Assembly (NCBI GenBank): GCA_021731045.1
Contig: JAKFYE010000002.1
Location: 38,041 to 102,040, forward strand
Source: Bdellovibrionales bacterium
GTDB lineage: Bacteria > Bdellovibrionota > Bdellovibrionia > Bdellovibrionales > JAKFYE01
Reading direction: 5' to 3'
Length of the DNA: 64,000 bases
Below are positions 52,890 to 61,230 of the stretch, piece by piece; within the stretch, counting starts at the first letter, position 1; every line of letters starts with the position of its first letter. The notes below the pieces were generated by a model. It worked only from the letters and a program-made list of their open reading frames with translations. It did not search any database and had not been told where the DNA came from. The translations under genes were made by a program, and so were the position numbers.

Positions 52890-53486
52890 TTACATTCCGT
52901 CGTCAGTTGATGGTTCGATTTCTTTTTGTACGTGTAGGCGTGTCTTTATTTCGGCCTTACAAATATCTGTCTTCTCTTGGTACTCATCTTCACGCTTCAT
53001 CAGCGTTTGCTTGTATCCGCGAAACCTGGCAATGCGATCTTTTATGTACTCTTCTGAAACCGCGACGAGATTGTTCTCCTCATCAATTCCGATTTTGTAT
53101 TCGTCTTCTTTATCGGTGATACGCTCTGAAGGTTCCAACCATTTCAATTTACCATCGCCACCGTTCTTTTTATCGGCAAGTTGAGTTCGACAGTCTTTTA
53201 AAACTCCATAAAGCCCTTTAGAGCCAAATTTGCGATTGCCGTATACTCGATCTTCTAATTCGTAAACCTCGTACTGAAGTCGTCGCAATTCTTCAGACAT
53301 TAAGGTTTTCTTTTGTACAACCATGTTGCCGTCTTTTACGCCAACACTTTCGTCTTTAACCTTTCCTTTATTATCGATAGCGGTTTCGATTTTTTCGGCT
53401 TTGTTTGGATTTGACGAACATCCCGTAAATATTCCTGTGATCACTAGCGCCGAAGTGACGATGAAAACCTGAAAAAATAATTTCAT
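52890..53486 (-). CDS. Lipoprotein of unknown function
   Basis: A 198-residue lipoprotein (lipobox FTGC at residue 23), AGGAGAA before the ATG. The mature part is highly charged and predicted helical, with the segment SEELRRLQYEVYELEDRVYG suggesting a coiled coil. Two cysteines follow (DCRTQ, DICKAE). No family recognised. It is first of a two-gene unit with the HIT protein. Confidence 0.65.
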   Translation of the reverse strand: MKLFFQVFIVTSALVITGIFTGCSSNPNKAEKIETAIDNKGKVKDESVGVKDGNMVVQKKTLMSEELRRLQYEVYELEDRVYGNRKFGSKGLYGVLKDCRTQLADKKNGGDGKLKWLEPSERITDKEDEYKIGIDEENNLVAVSEEYIKDRIARFRGYKQTLMKREDEYQEKTDICKAEIKTRLHVQKEIEPSTDDGM

Positions 53487-53579
53487 AAATCATTCTCCTG
53501 TAAGGATTTGTTTAAAATAATAGTCAGTTTTAAAAAACTTGTCCTTCTCTTTAGGTGTAGGAGACCTCAATGGAACTAC

Positions 53580-53702
53580 GCGCCGTATGCTGTTTTGCTC
53601 CAAGAGTTTTAGCAGCTCGTGTCAATATGTTCGCAAACGTTTACGAAGCTAATGATGATGTTAAGATGTTAGAGCGAAATCCTAGATTATGATAAACTGT
53701 AG
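53580..53702 (+). CDS. Possible 40-residue small protein before tolC
   Basis: ATG at 53580 follows TAGGAGACCT and the frame runs 40 codons to TGA at 53702, 18 bases before the TolC-family ATG. The product has a CCF pair near the start and no clear signal. Support is only the ribosome site and position; it may be a leader peptide or chance. Confidence 0.3.
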
Positions 53703-53720
53703 CGTTACAAGGAAGCCATC

Positions 53721-55016
53721 ATGTCCAAATACATCTTCGTGCTCTCAGCTTTATTTTTGAATTCTTCCGCCACTTGGGCCCGTGAATTTTCGTATAAAGA
53801 AATCGTTCAAAAATATATGGCAAATTCTCCAGAAATTAAGGCCGCAAAGTCGACTTACATGGTCTCATATTACGACAAGAAAAAAGCGATTTCTAAATTT
53901 TTTCCTACAATCAGTTTGAATGGTTCGGAGACGGAGTTTGAAAACCCCGCAATTAGCTCAATTGGTTCTCGCACGGGAAAAAAGTATGTGGGCAGCCTTG
54001 ATCTCGTCCAACCCATATTTGCAGGCGGCGCAATCTGGAATGGCTTAGAGTACGCAAATTTAAATCGTTCTCTCCAAGAGCAAAACTATTTACTAACAAA
54101 GCAAGAATCACTAGCGAATATTCTCTTAGCAGCGATGCAAATTGGTGCTCTCAAAGAACAAATTAAAGTGCTAGAGGATTCGCAAAAATATCAAGAGCGC
54201 TTTTATAAACTCACACAAAGTAAATTTCAAAGAGGGGCAGCCAGAAACTACGAATTGTCACAAGCACACGCGGGCTTTCTTGCTTATGGATCACGCATAT
54301 CGAATCTAAAGTTTCTATATGAAGATGCTCAAAATAAATTACGTCTTAACCTGGGTCTTGAAAAAACAGAATCCGTAGAGTTCACTTTGCCAGGTCCTTC
54401 TAAGGTTGAGCAAATGGATTACGATAAACTTTTAGAGCAGGCGAATCAAAATCGACCTAAACTTAAATCAGCAGAGATCGGTGTTGAAATTGCCAAGAAA
54501 TCTAAGTGGCTCGCCCTCGCGGATGAACTCCCGTCTGCAAATATTGTCGGTTCGGTTGGATATCAAAGTCCTACTGAAGAGAATTTTGGTGAAGATAGCA
54601 CGAAGTATCACGCCATTGGCGTCACGTTAAAAATCCCATTATTTTCTGGTTTATCCTCAGTACACAAGTATCAATCTGCAAGCGAAAGCATTCGCGTAGC
54701 AGAGGAAAATTTAAGTTCCGCTCGTAACACTATGACTCAAGAGGTCCGATCCTCACTAGAGGGTTTAAATTTAGCTCAAGAACTCGTAACATCGACTAAT
54801 GAGTGGGCAACACAAGCACGCAAAGCTTTGGACTCTTCAACCGAAAGCTATAAAAACGGAGTTATTCCAAGTGTACAAGTTGTGCAGACTCAGACGGGAT
54901 GGGAGTCGGCTGAAATTTCTTTAATTAATGCGAAGCAAAGCTTTCAAGCCGCAATCTTAAATTTAAGAAAATCAATCGGAGTTGATCTTGAAAAAGTTTA
55001 TACCGAATCAAATTAA
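53721..55016 (+). CDS. TolC family outer-membrane efflux protein
   Basis: A 431-residue protein with a signal peptide (cleavage at TWA, residue 20). The repeated long helical pattern of TolC-type channels is visible: two similar halves, each with YKEIVQKYMAN- or LLEQANQNRPKLKSAE-type heptads, and conserved ALxNSP-like features. It forms an outer-membrane tunnel in a tripartite export system, but no adaptor or inner-membrane pump lies next to it. The stop region overlaps the next gene by 35 bases. Confidence 0.87.
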   Translation: MSKYIFVLSALFLNSSATWAREFSYKEIVQKYMANSPEIKAAKSTYMVSYYDKKKAISKFFPTISLNGSETEFENPAISSIGSRTGKKYVGSLDLVQPIFAGGAIWNGLEYANLNRSLQEQNYLLTKQESLANILLAAMQIGALKEQIKVLEDSQKYQERFYKLTQSKFQRGAARNYELSQAHAGFLAYGSRISNLKFLYEDAQNKLRLNLGLEKTESVEFTLPGPSKVEQMDYDKLLEQANQNRPKLKSAEIGVEIAKKSKWLALADELPSANIVGSVGYQSPTEENFGEDSTKYHAIGVTLKIPLFSGLSSVHKYQSASESIRVAEENLSSARNTMTQEVRSSLEGLNLAQELVTSTNEWATQARKALDSSTESYKNGVIPSVQVVQTQTGWESAEISLINAKQSFQAAILNLRKSIGVDLEKVYTESN

Positions 55017-55617
55017 AATTGCAGCTTTGATTGTTTTGCTCTCTATAGCACCAATTCAATCTCAGGCTCAAAAAATGTCCTTACCTTTAGAAAATAAAAC
55101 TTCAGTGAAAATGGAGGCGCGTGGTCTACAACCACCACGCTTTCGTTCACTTGATATGATGAGAATTATGGTGGGCGCCCCAATGGCCGCAAAAGCTTTC
55201 GGACCAACTGCTGCAGTGGAATGGTCGACGCGAATATCACATCAAAATCCTTTATTTGCAGCCGGAGGCATTAGTTATTTGCTTGAGACCAAACAAAATA
55301 ACGAAGGCGAAATTCGAGATTTCTATCAAGTTCCGATTTATCTTAATATTGGATTCGCTTCTAAAATTACAAAAAATTGGAAGGCGTCTTTAGCAGCGGG
55401 TCCCGTTTTGCGCCAGATTTTTGAAAGTGGCGAAAGCCGTTCTTATGCTTACGGAGATTTAGTTGCCTCCGCAGGACTTGACTACGAATGGATAAACCCT
55501 CTCACGGGAATCGGCCAATCGATCGGGCTTCGAGGCACACGCATGTTTGGTCTTGCGAATGTTCGCGCGTCTGCACCTATCGATTCTATCTATGCAGGTT
55601 TTGCTTTTGACTTGTAA
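54982..55617 (+). CDS. Outer-membrane protein of unknown family
   Basis: A 211-residue exported protein. The start is TTG at 54982 inside the end of the TolC gene (a TTG two codons later is an alternative), with a signal peptide cleaved near SQAQ. The mature part alternates hydrophobic strands with glycines and aromatics (NPLFAAGGISYLLET, FYQVPIYLNIGF, SIYAGFAFDL) and ends in a hydrophobic strand, which suggests an 8-10 stranded barrel. Coupled to TolC and followed by the FecR gene, it is probably part of the same surface unit. Confidence 0.65.
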   Translation: MILKKFIPNQIKIAALIVLLSIAPIQSQAQKMSLPLENKTSVKMEARGLQPPRFRSLDMMRIMVGAPMAAKAFGPTAAVEWSTRISHQNPLFAAGGISYLLETKQNNEGEIRDFYQVPIYLNIGFASKITKNWKASLAAGPVLRQIFESGESRSYAYGDLVASAGLDYEWINPLTGIGQSIGLRGTRMFGLANVRASAPIDSIYAGFAFDL

Positions 55618-55707
55618 CCAACTTTAGTCTGGTGATTTTGTCTCTTACTTCTGTCGAGTTCGAACTCAAAAATTTCACCATATCATGAGTAATTCCGAAG
55701 AGATAAT

Positions 55708-57987
55708 GTGGACCGCTATTTAGCCGGAATAGTACTTTTTGTACTCACATTATGTTCGCTGTTTTTGCTCGATGATTTAAAAATCATTTCGCTCCCCTTT
55801 ACTCTAAATTCAAAACAGGAGCGTCGTGAACTTGTAGGTCGTGTTTCATTTTTGCACAATCGGGTCAAACGACGTTCAGCTGATGAATTTTTATGGACGA
55901 GTACGCAAACTAATGAGGACGTTTATTTTTATGACTCTATTTTGACGCTTTCAGAAAGTAAGGTGACTCTCGACCTTCAAGGAAAATCAAAAATAGATTT
56001 ATCCGAGAATACTTTAATTGTCATCGAACCCTCTCAGAACAATAAATCAAACGAACTTCGTTTAAAATTTAAACGCGGCTCTCTGAATACACATGATCTA
56101 GGAGAACCCACTCAAATTCAAGCTGGCAATTGGGAGCTCAAACTCGAAGAAGGTACAGATTTTCTTTTACGCTCAAGTAATAACGAAACGTTTGAGCTCG
56201 AAGTTCAAAAAGGAAGTGCTCAAATTACTTCGAGTGGAACTGAAAATGTATTAGAGAAAACCATTACTTCTAAAGAAATCATTATTTTGAAACCCACGTC
56301 TGCAGAAAAAATTGAGATCAGTAAAAATTTAGATTGGGAGAACCCGGCTTTTAGACGTATTTACACTCGCGAAGATAAGACGCCAGTTCCGTTGAATTGG
56401 AACGGACGGGCAAGCACGTTGTTACATACTCAAAAGTCAAACACCGAATCGGCGTTTGAGCTTACAGATATGCAGCGGTCACAAAAATTGGATCTCGAAC
56501 CCGGGACGCATTTTTTTAGATTAAAAGATGAGGACGTCACTTCAAAGTTATCAATAGTCGAAGTCAATCGCGCCCCTACAATACACTTGTACGCACCTCT
56601 TCCTCGAGATCGCACAGATCAGAGCAAATCTTTTATTTTTTCATGGAAACCTATTTCACAACTTGCTCGTTATCGATTGGAAATTGCAAAAGATCCCGAG
56701 TTTAAAAGCATTTATAAACATTTTGAAACCACGCACAATTATTTAGAATATAAAGCAGAAGATATTGGCCGGTACTATTGGCACGTGGTTGGAATCGATA
56801 AAGATGGTTTTGAAGTTACCCCTACCTATTCTAACGAAATTATTTTCGTTAAAGATCCGCTATCAGCACCTGAAATTGAAAGTCCTATCCGCGAACCCGC
56901 TGAAGAAAATAATGATGAAGAGACCGCGTACCTTCTACCTAAAAGCTTTTTTCTTTATTCGTTTATAAATTTATTTCTTTCGGTAGCATACGCAGAAGAC
57001 GCGGTTATTTTATTTGAATGGAAGCCCGTTTCTGGTGCCGCCAACTATAGCCTCGAAATCGATGATGACCCTTACTTTCAATCTCCCGAAGTTATCACTA
57101 CAACGAAAAATGTTTTTTATCAGTGGACTCGATCTGCAAAAGGAATTTATTTTTGGCGTGTGGCAGGAAATTCTGGCCAAGGGCATTACGGACTATTTAG
57201 CTCCGTACAAAAAACTGATCTGAGCAAAATAAAAAGTCAAAAAAAACGCGGCAAGGATTTTGAAGTCTACATTAAAAACTTAGAAGCAGAAAAATCTGGA
57301 GACATACCCCCGAGCGCATCGCAGGTCTCCGAAGCCGTTTCAGAGAATCACTCAGGAATTATAAACGCCACTCCACCTGTCACGAACTATACTGGCTACT
57401 TTGCATATGGCGCAGGGTATGGTCATTATTTAATGAAAACCGATGAACTTGAACAGGTCACCGTTGCCGGCCCCGAAGCCGCTCGGTTTACTTTTGATAT
57501 GAATTTTCATTATCAACGTTACAGTATAAAATTTAAAGGTGATGGCTCTTTTAATACGTGGAAAGATCCAGATCGAAAATATCCATTTCAAGAAGAACAG
57601 CAAACATTTACCGGCTCCGCATCGGTTCTGTATACCCCTCACGCACGTGAACTCTGGACAGGACTTCGCGTAGCACAAATATTCGCACCCTACAGACTAG
57701 GACTAGAATCTTTTGAGTTGCGATCGGTTTATTTATTAGGGCCCACATTGCAGTGGGATACTCATTTGGGAACACTATGGCTGAATCAGCTTTCAACTTC
57801 CTTGCTTTTTGGTGAAGGCGCTCGCGTTCTGGAAGTCGGCAACACCGTACGAAGAAATTTTTCACTAAGCGACAATACATCACTTTCTTTAGGCTTGGCT
57901 TCGAATTTAAATTTTTCTTCTTTAGAAGAATCAAAAAGTCTCAGTTACGCTGCTCAGGTTCTTTTACTCATAGGTTTTGAATGGTAA
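55708..57987 (+). CDS. FecR-domain envelope protein
   Basis: A 759-residue protein starting at GTG 55708. An N-terminal membrane segment (about 5-28) is followed by a FecR-type beta domain (about 40-200; LQGKSKIDLSENTLIVI, FKRGSLN). A linker with fibronectin-like strands follows, including FSWKPISQLARYRLEIAKDPEF and a second FEWKPVSGAANYSLEIDDDP. The C-terminal 200 residues look beta-barrel-like and end in FEW. An internal SFFLYSFINLFLSVAYAED segment (about residue 412) looks like a signal peptide. FecR domains sense or modulate envelope status; here no sigma factor gene is adjacent. The 3' end overlaps the convergent gene by 34 bases. Confidence 0.78.
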   Translation: MDRYLAGIVLFVLTLCSLFLLDDLKIISLPFTLNSKQERRELVGRVSFLHNRVKRRSADEFLWTSTQTNEDVYFYDSILTLSESKVTLDLQGKSKIDLSENTLIVIEPSQNNKSNELRLKFKRGSLNTHDLGEPTQIQAGNWELKLEEGTDFLLRSSNNETFELEVQKGSAQITSSGTENVLEKTITSKEIIILKPTSAEKIEISKNLDWENPAFRRIYTREDKTPVPLNWNGRASTLLHTQKSNTESAFELTDMQRSQKLDLEPGTHFFRLKDEDVTSKLSIVEVNRAPTIHLYAPLPRDRTDQSKSFIFSWKPISQLARYRLEIAKDPEFKSIYKHFETTHNYLEYKAEDIGRYYWHVVGIDKDGFEVTPTYSNEIIFVKDPLSAPEIESPIREPAEENNDEETAYLLPKSFFLYSFINLFLSVAYAEDAVILFEWKPVSGAANYSLEIDDDPYFQSPEVITTTKNVFYQWTRSAKGIYFWRVAGNSGQGHYGLFSSVQKTDLSKIKSQKKRGKDFEVYIKNLEAEKSGDIPPSASQVSEAVSENHSGIINATPPVTNYTGYFAYGAGYGHYLMKTDELEQVTVAGPEAARFTFDMNFHYQRYSIKFKGDGSFNTWKDPDRKYPFQEEQQTFTGSASVLYTPHARELWTGLRVAQIFAPYRLGLESFELRSVYLLGPTLQWDTHLGTLWLNQLSTSLLFGEGARVLEVGNTVRRNFSLSDNTSLSLGLASNLNFSSLEESKSLSYAAQVLLLIGFEW

Positions 57988-59543
57988 AGTCGCATAAAGA
58001 TATAGAAAGATATAATTAAAATACTAAAAGTTAAAAAGTGAGTTGGTGAATTTCCAATTCTTCCGCATGCGCCGACCATATCAAATTGATTTTGTTGAAA
58101 ACCTGTATACGTCATAGTGAGACTGTCAACGTAAGAGTAATTATATGTGGAATTGTTTGTTAGGTTGATGCGAAATTGTAAATAACGATATCCATCTAAC
58201 GAAGTAATCTGCGACGAAGACAGCCAAGATGTAAACGTGGCCGCATCGTGACTCCCACGAACTTCGACCGTAGCAGTACTTGACGATGGCAACGAACTTT
58301 CAAGATTTAAAGTAAGAGGAGTAGGTTTTGTGTTTCCTAAATCAATAATATAAGACGTCAGCGTTTGAGGTGTCGTGAGGAATTTTACTTTTCCTATTGG
58401 AAACAAATTGCTCTGCGGATCATCAATACCACCATTAGGAAATCCATCTGTACCCGCATCATTGGCATCAACACTCCAACTTCGTCCTGTGCCACCGTCA
58501 CCCGTAGTTCCGCCGACATCTGGCGTGACTCCTTTGTGAGCCGTAATTCTATAAGGAGCTCCGGCACCGTAGAAATCAATAATGTTACCAGCAAACATAA
58601 GAATAGAACCTCCGGCTCCACCGCCGCCACTTCCTCCGTTACCAGAAGAAGGTCCTCGTCCGTTTCCCCCATCGGCGCGAATTTCACCGGTGGCATCTAC
58701 AAGAATACTACGAACAGCGTAAATATAAATTGCACCGCCGCCACCGCCGCCACCACCACCTTTTGATGTTGTTCCGGCGCCACCGCCGCCGCCACCTGAG
58801 CCGCCACCGACGTTTGAAAATGTATCATTAGGAGCATGTGTTCCGTGCGGAGTTCCACCAGCTCCATCTTCAGCAATCGAAGGCGCGACCGCTAAAGAAT
58901 ATCCTCCTCCGCCGCCACCACTGTCTCCTGCACCCGCTGAGGTATTAGCTCCAACACCGCCGCTAATACCTGTGCCACCCGAAACTCCGGTGCCGGCTTG
59001 AATATTTACCGTGGCAGAACCGGCGCCACCAGCACCACCACCGCATCTTCCTGTTCCACCACTTCCCGCTTCGGTTACAGTTGCGACGCCGCCTTCGCCA
59101 CCATTACAGTCAATGATGCCAGAAATTTGTACGTCTTTAAGACTGCGAATAATCAGCGGTTGAGAGCCGATAGGTCGTAGCGTGTACCCACTATTCAAAA
59201 TAAAATTTGTCACGCGAAGTTCTGTTTTTATATCTGTATTAATTGTGATGGTAGTTCCTGAAACCGTTCCAAATTCTGAATAGCGTTCGAGTTTAAATTC
59301 ACCATCACGTCCATCGCCAACAGAAAACGCTGTGGATGAACTCCCAGAACCGTTGTTCCATCCGTCAACTTGTAAAGACGAGTGCACACGCTCTAAGCTT
59401 TTATTGAGTACCAATGTTGAATTTGAAAGATCCCAACGTGTTGAAGACGAAAACGTTTCGCTCCATTCAAAACCATAGGTGTTGATTGAAAACAAACTAA
59501 GAATGAGAGCCGCGCTTAGGCTGCGTCTGCGTCTTCTGACCAC
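57954..59543 (-). CDS. Glycine-rich secreted protein with C-terminal membrane anchor
   Basis: A 529-residue protein. GTG 59543 begins a basic signal peptide (MVRRRRRSLSAALILSL) cleaved near NTYG. A beta-type N-terminal region is followed by a long Gly/Ser/Ala-rich section (about 150-330) with many GGGGGG blocks, then a beta-sandwich-like part (about 370-480). At the end a short ACGRIG motif, a 20-residue hydrophobic helix and a basic tail resemble a C-terminal sorting or anchoring signal. The gene is last in the operon with two kinases and a regulator. No adhesin domain is recognised; a fibrous surface protein is the likely role. Confidence 0.72.
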   Translation of the reverse strand: MVRRRRRSLSAALILSLFSINTYGFEWSETFSSSTRWDLSNSTLVLNKSLERVHSSLQVDGWNNGSGSSSTAFSVGDGRDGEFKLERYSEFGTVSGTTITINTDIKTELRVTNFILNSGYTLRPIGSQPLIIRSLKDVQISGIIDCNGGEGGVATVTEAGSGGTGRCGGGAGGAGSATVNIQAGTGVSGGTGISGGVGANTSAGAGDSGGGGGGYSLAVAPSIAEDGAGGTPHGTHAPNDTFSNVGGGSGGGGGGAGTTSKGGGGGGGGGAIYIYAVRSILVDATGEIRADGGNGRGPSSGNGGSGGGGAGGSILMFAGNIIDFYGAGAPYRITAHKGVTPDVGGTTGDGGTGRSWSVDANDAGTDGFPNGGIDDPQSNLFPIGKVKFLTTPQTLTSYIIDLGNTKPTPLTLNLESSLPSSSTATVEVRGSHDAATFTSWLSSSQITSLDGYRYLQFRINLTNNSTYNYSYVDSLTMTYTGFQQNQFDMVGACGRIGNSPTHFLTFSILIISFYIFMRLYHSKPMSKRT

Positions 59544-59953
59544 CCCAGTACCTCATAGAGTTTAGCTTTTAAAAGGTCTCCTCGAAAGGGCTTTACCAAA
59601 TAGGCATCCACGCGAGACTTGGCCGCTCGGCTAATTTTGAAACGTTCTTGTGAACCTTGGCTCGTGACCATTATAAATTTGGCCTCAGAGAGTGTCAGAC
59701 TATTGCGAATCGCCTTGAGCAACACGAGGCCATCGACCTTTGGCATTTCCCAATCAGAAATAATCACGTGATATATTTTCTTATCATACTGAATCATACG
59801 CATAGCTTGACGACCATTCTTAGCTTCATCGATCAGTTTAAAACCAAAACTACGAAGATATTCGACAAGAATCGTCCGCACCATAGCATCGTCATCCACC
59901 ACTAAAATACTCACCGACTCTTTAATTTCTTTGGACGGAGTATATTTGGTCAT
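59516..59953 (-). CDS. CheY-like response regulator
   Basis: A 145-residue single-domain receiver: D20-D22 acidic cluster (VVDDDAM), phospho-acceptor D67 (IISDWEMPKVDG), T in VTSQG and K in YLVKPF. No output domain, so it works by protein contact or by accepting phosphate from the receiver-kinase encoded upstream, which overlaps it by 4 bases. Its own 3' end overlaps the start of the glycine-rich gene by 28 bases. Confidence 0.9.
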   Translation of the reverse strand: MTKYTPSKEIKESVSILVVDDDAMVRTILVEYLRSFGFKLIDEAKNGRQAMRMIQYDKKIYHVIISDWEMPKVDGLVLLKAIRNSLTLSEAKFIMVTSQGSQERFKISRAAKSRVDAYLVKPFRGDLLKAKLYEVLGWSEDADAA

Positions 59954-61230
59954 GAATTCTCCGGCTTATTGATCGGCAATTCGATAACAAATTCCGCTCC
60001 TTTGCTCACATGGTTATTAGCTGTGATACGTCCCGCATGTTCGATTTCAATAATTTCACGACATATCGCGAGACCTACGCCTGTACCTTTTTCGCCTTTA
60101 GTTGTGAAGAAAGGATCGAAAATCTTATCCATCACATCTTTAGGAATTCCCGGGCCGTAATCATGTATACGCAATTGCACCGTTTGCCCAAGAACTGCTA
60201 TTGAAACATCAATTTGTCCACCCCTCGGCATCACATGAGTCGCATTGATAAGAATATTTACCAAAACTTGCACGATCGATGTTCGACTGATCATAAGTTT
60301 GACTTTATCATTTTTAATTAAACAAAATCGAATGCCAGAAGTTTCGAACTGATGCTCCATCAGCTGATAAGCTTCATCGACCACATCATTTAAAACCAAA
60401 TATTCTTTGTGAGACTGTGCGTCTGCAGGAAGACTTAGATCTTTAAATTTTTCAAGAATTTGGCTAGCCGTATCTGAAGCCGAGAGTATCGTTTTTAAGG
60501 CCTTCTTCATTTTGTCTTCGGAGGCATTTTGATTGAGTTCAGCCGTACCTGAAATTTGCAACAAAATATTACCGAATTCGTGTCCTACGCTACGTGCGAC
60601 AGTGGCGACCGCAGAAACTCGATCACTCGACATCAAGCGTTTTGTAGCCTCGATGAGCTGTTGATTTTTCTGCTCGCGATCTTGCTTAAGATTCCAAACA
60701 CTCACAAGATTGCGTGCTTTTTGCAAAATTTCGCCTTCAGAAAACGGTTTATTAAGATAATCCCAACGTTCTGAATTATGTAAGCCTAAAATATCATTAA
60801 TCGCATCAACGGTGCGGTCTTGATATGCCGTTACAAAAACCGCGAGCATTTGCTGATCGATTTCAAATATTTGTCGCACTAACTCTATACCATCAATCGT
60901 GCTGTTTAATAACACATCGAAAAAACCCATTGCGAAGGGTTTGTTTTTTTGAATCGAATCCTTAACGATCGCCAAAGCTTCATCTGGAGTACGGCAAACT
61001 GTAATAATAAATGGCGGCGTGTTCGTTGACGGATTTTTAGATGTCGAAAAGCGCGAGGATTTAATCTGTGAAGTGGAATTATGATTTTGCTCTCCAAGTA
61101 TGTCCACGTAAGTCTGAGCAATCTGTCGTTCATCTTCGACAACCAAAATTCGTCGGTTTTCTGATGTCAGGTTTTTTATACCACCCTCTATCACTTCGAG
61201 CGTTGCCAACGTTTTTTTTGCGGTGTTCAT
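59950..61230 (-). CDS. Receiver-histidine kinase
   Basis: A 426-residue cytoplasmic protein. An N-terminal receiver domain (about 27-172) with D105 (FFDVLLN) and an inserted Ser/Thr/Asn-rich loop (50-72), is followed by a HisKA domain with the phospho-histidine in SVGHEFGNILLQ (about 222). The HATPase domain then shows the N box (LVNILINATHVMP), G1 (DYGPGIP), and the GTGVGLAICREI G2 box. The receiver could be fed by the upstream membrane kinase. Overlaps both neighbours by 4 bases, so the three form one coupled unit. Confidence 0.88.
   Translation of the reverse strand: MNTAKKTLATLEVIEGGIKNLTSENRRILVVEDERQIAQTYVDILGEQNHNSTSQIKSSRFSTSKNPSTNTPPFIITVCRTPDEALAIVKDSIQKNKPFAMGFFDVLLNSTIDGIELVRQIFEIDQQMLAVFVTAYQDRTVDAINDILGLHNSERWDYLNKPFSEGEILQKARNLVSVWNLKQDREQKNQQLIEATKRLMSSDRVSAVATVARSVGHEFGNILLQISGTAELNQNASEDKMKKALKTILSASDTASQILEKFKDLSLPADAQSHKEYLVLNDVVDEAYQLMEHQFETSGIRFCLIKNDKVKLMISRTSIVQVLVNILINATHVMPRGGQIDVSIAVLGQTVQLRIHDYGPGIPKDVMDKIFDPFFTTKGEKGTGVGLAICREIIEIEHAGRITANNHVSKGAEFVIELPINKPENS

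Noticed and set aside
58365..58766. 133-residue plus-strand ORF antisense to the glycine-rich gene
   Set aside because: It is Ser/Thr/Arg low-complexity, which is what the reverse strand of GGN-rich codons gives, and has no ribosome site.
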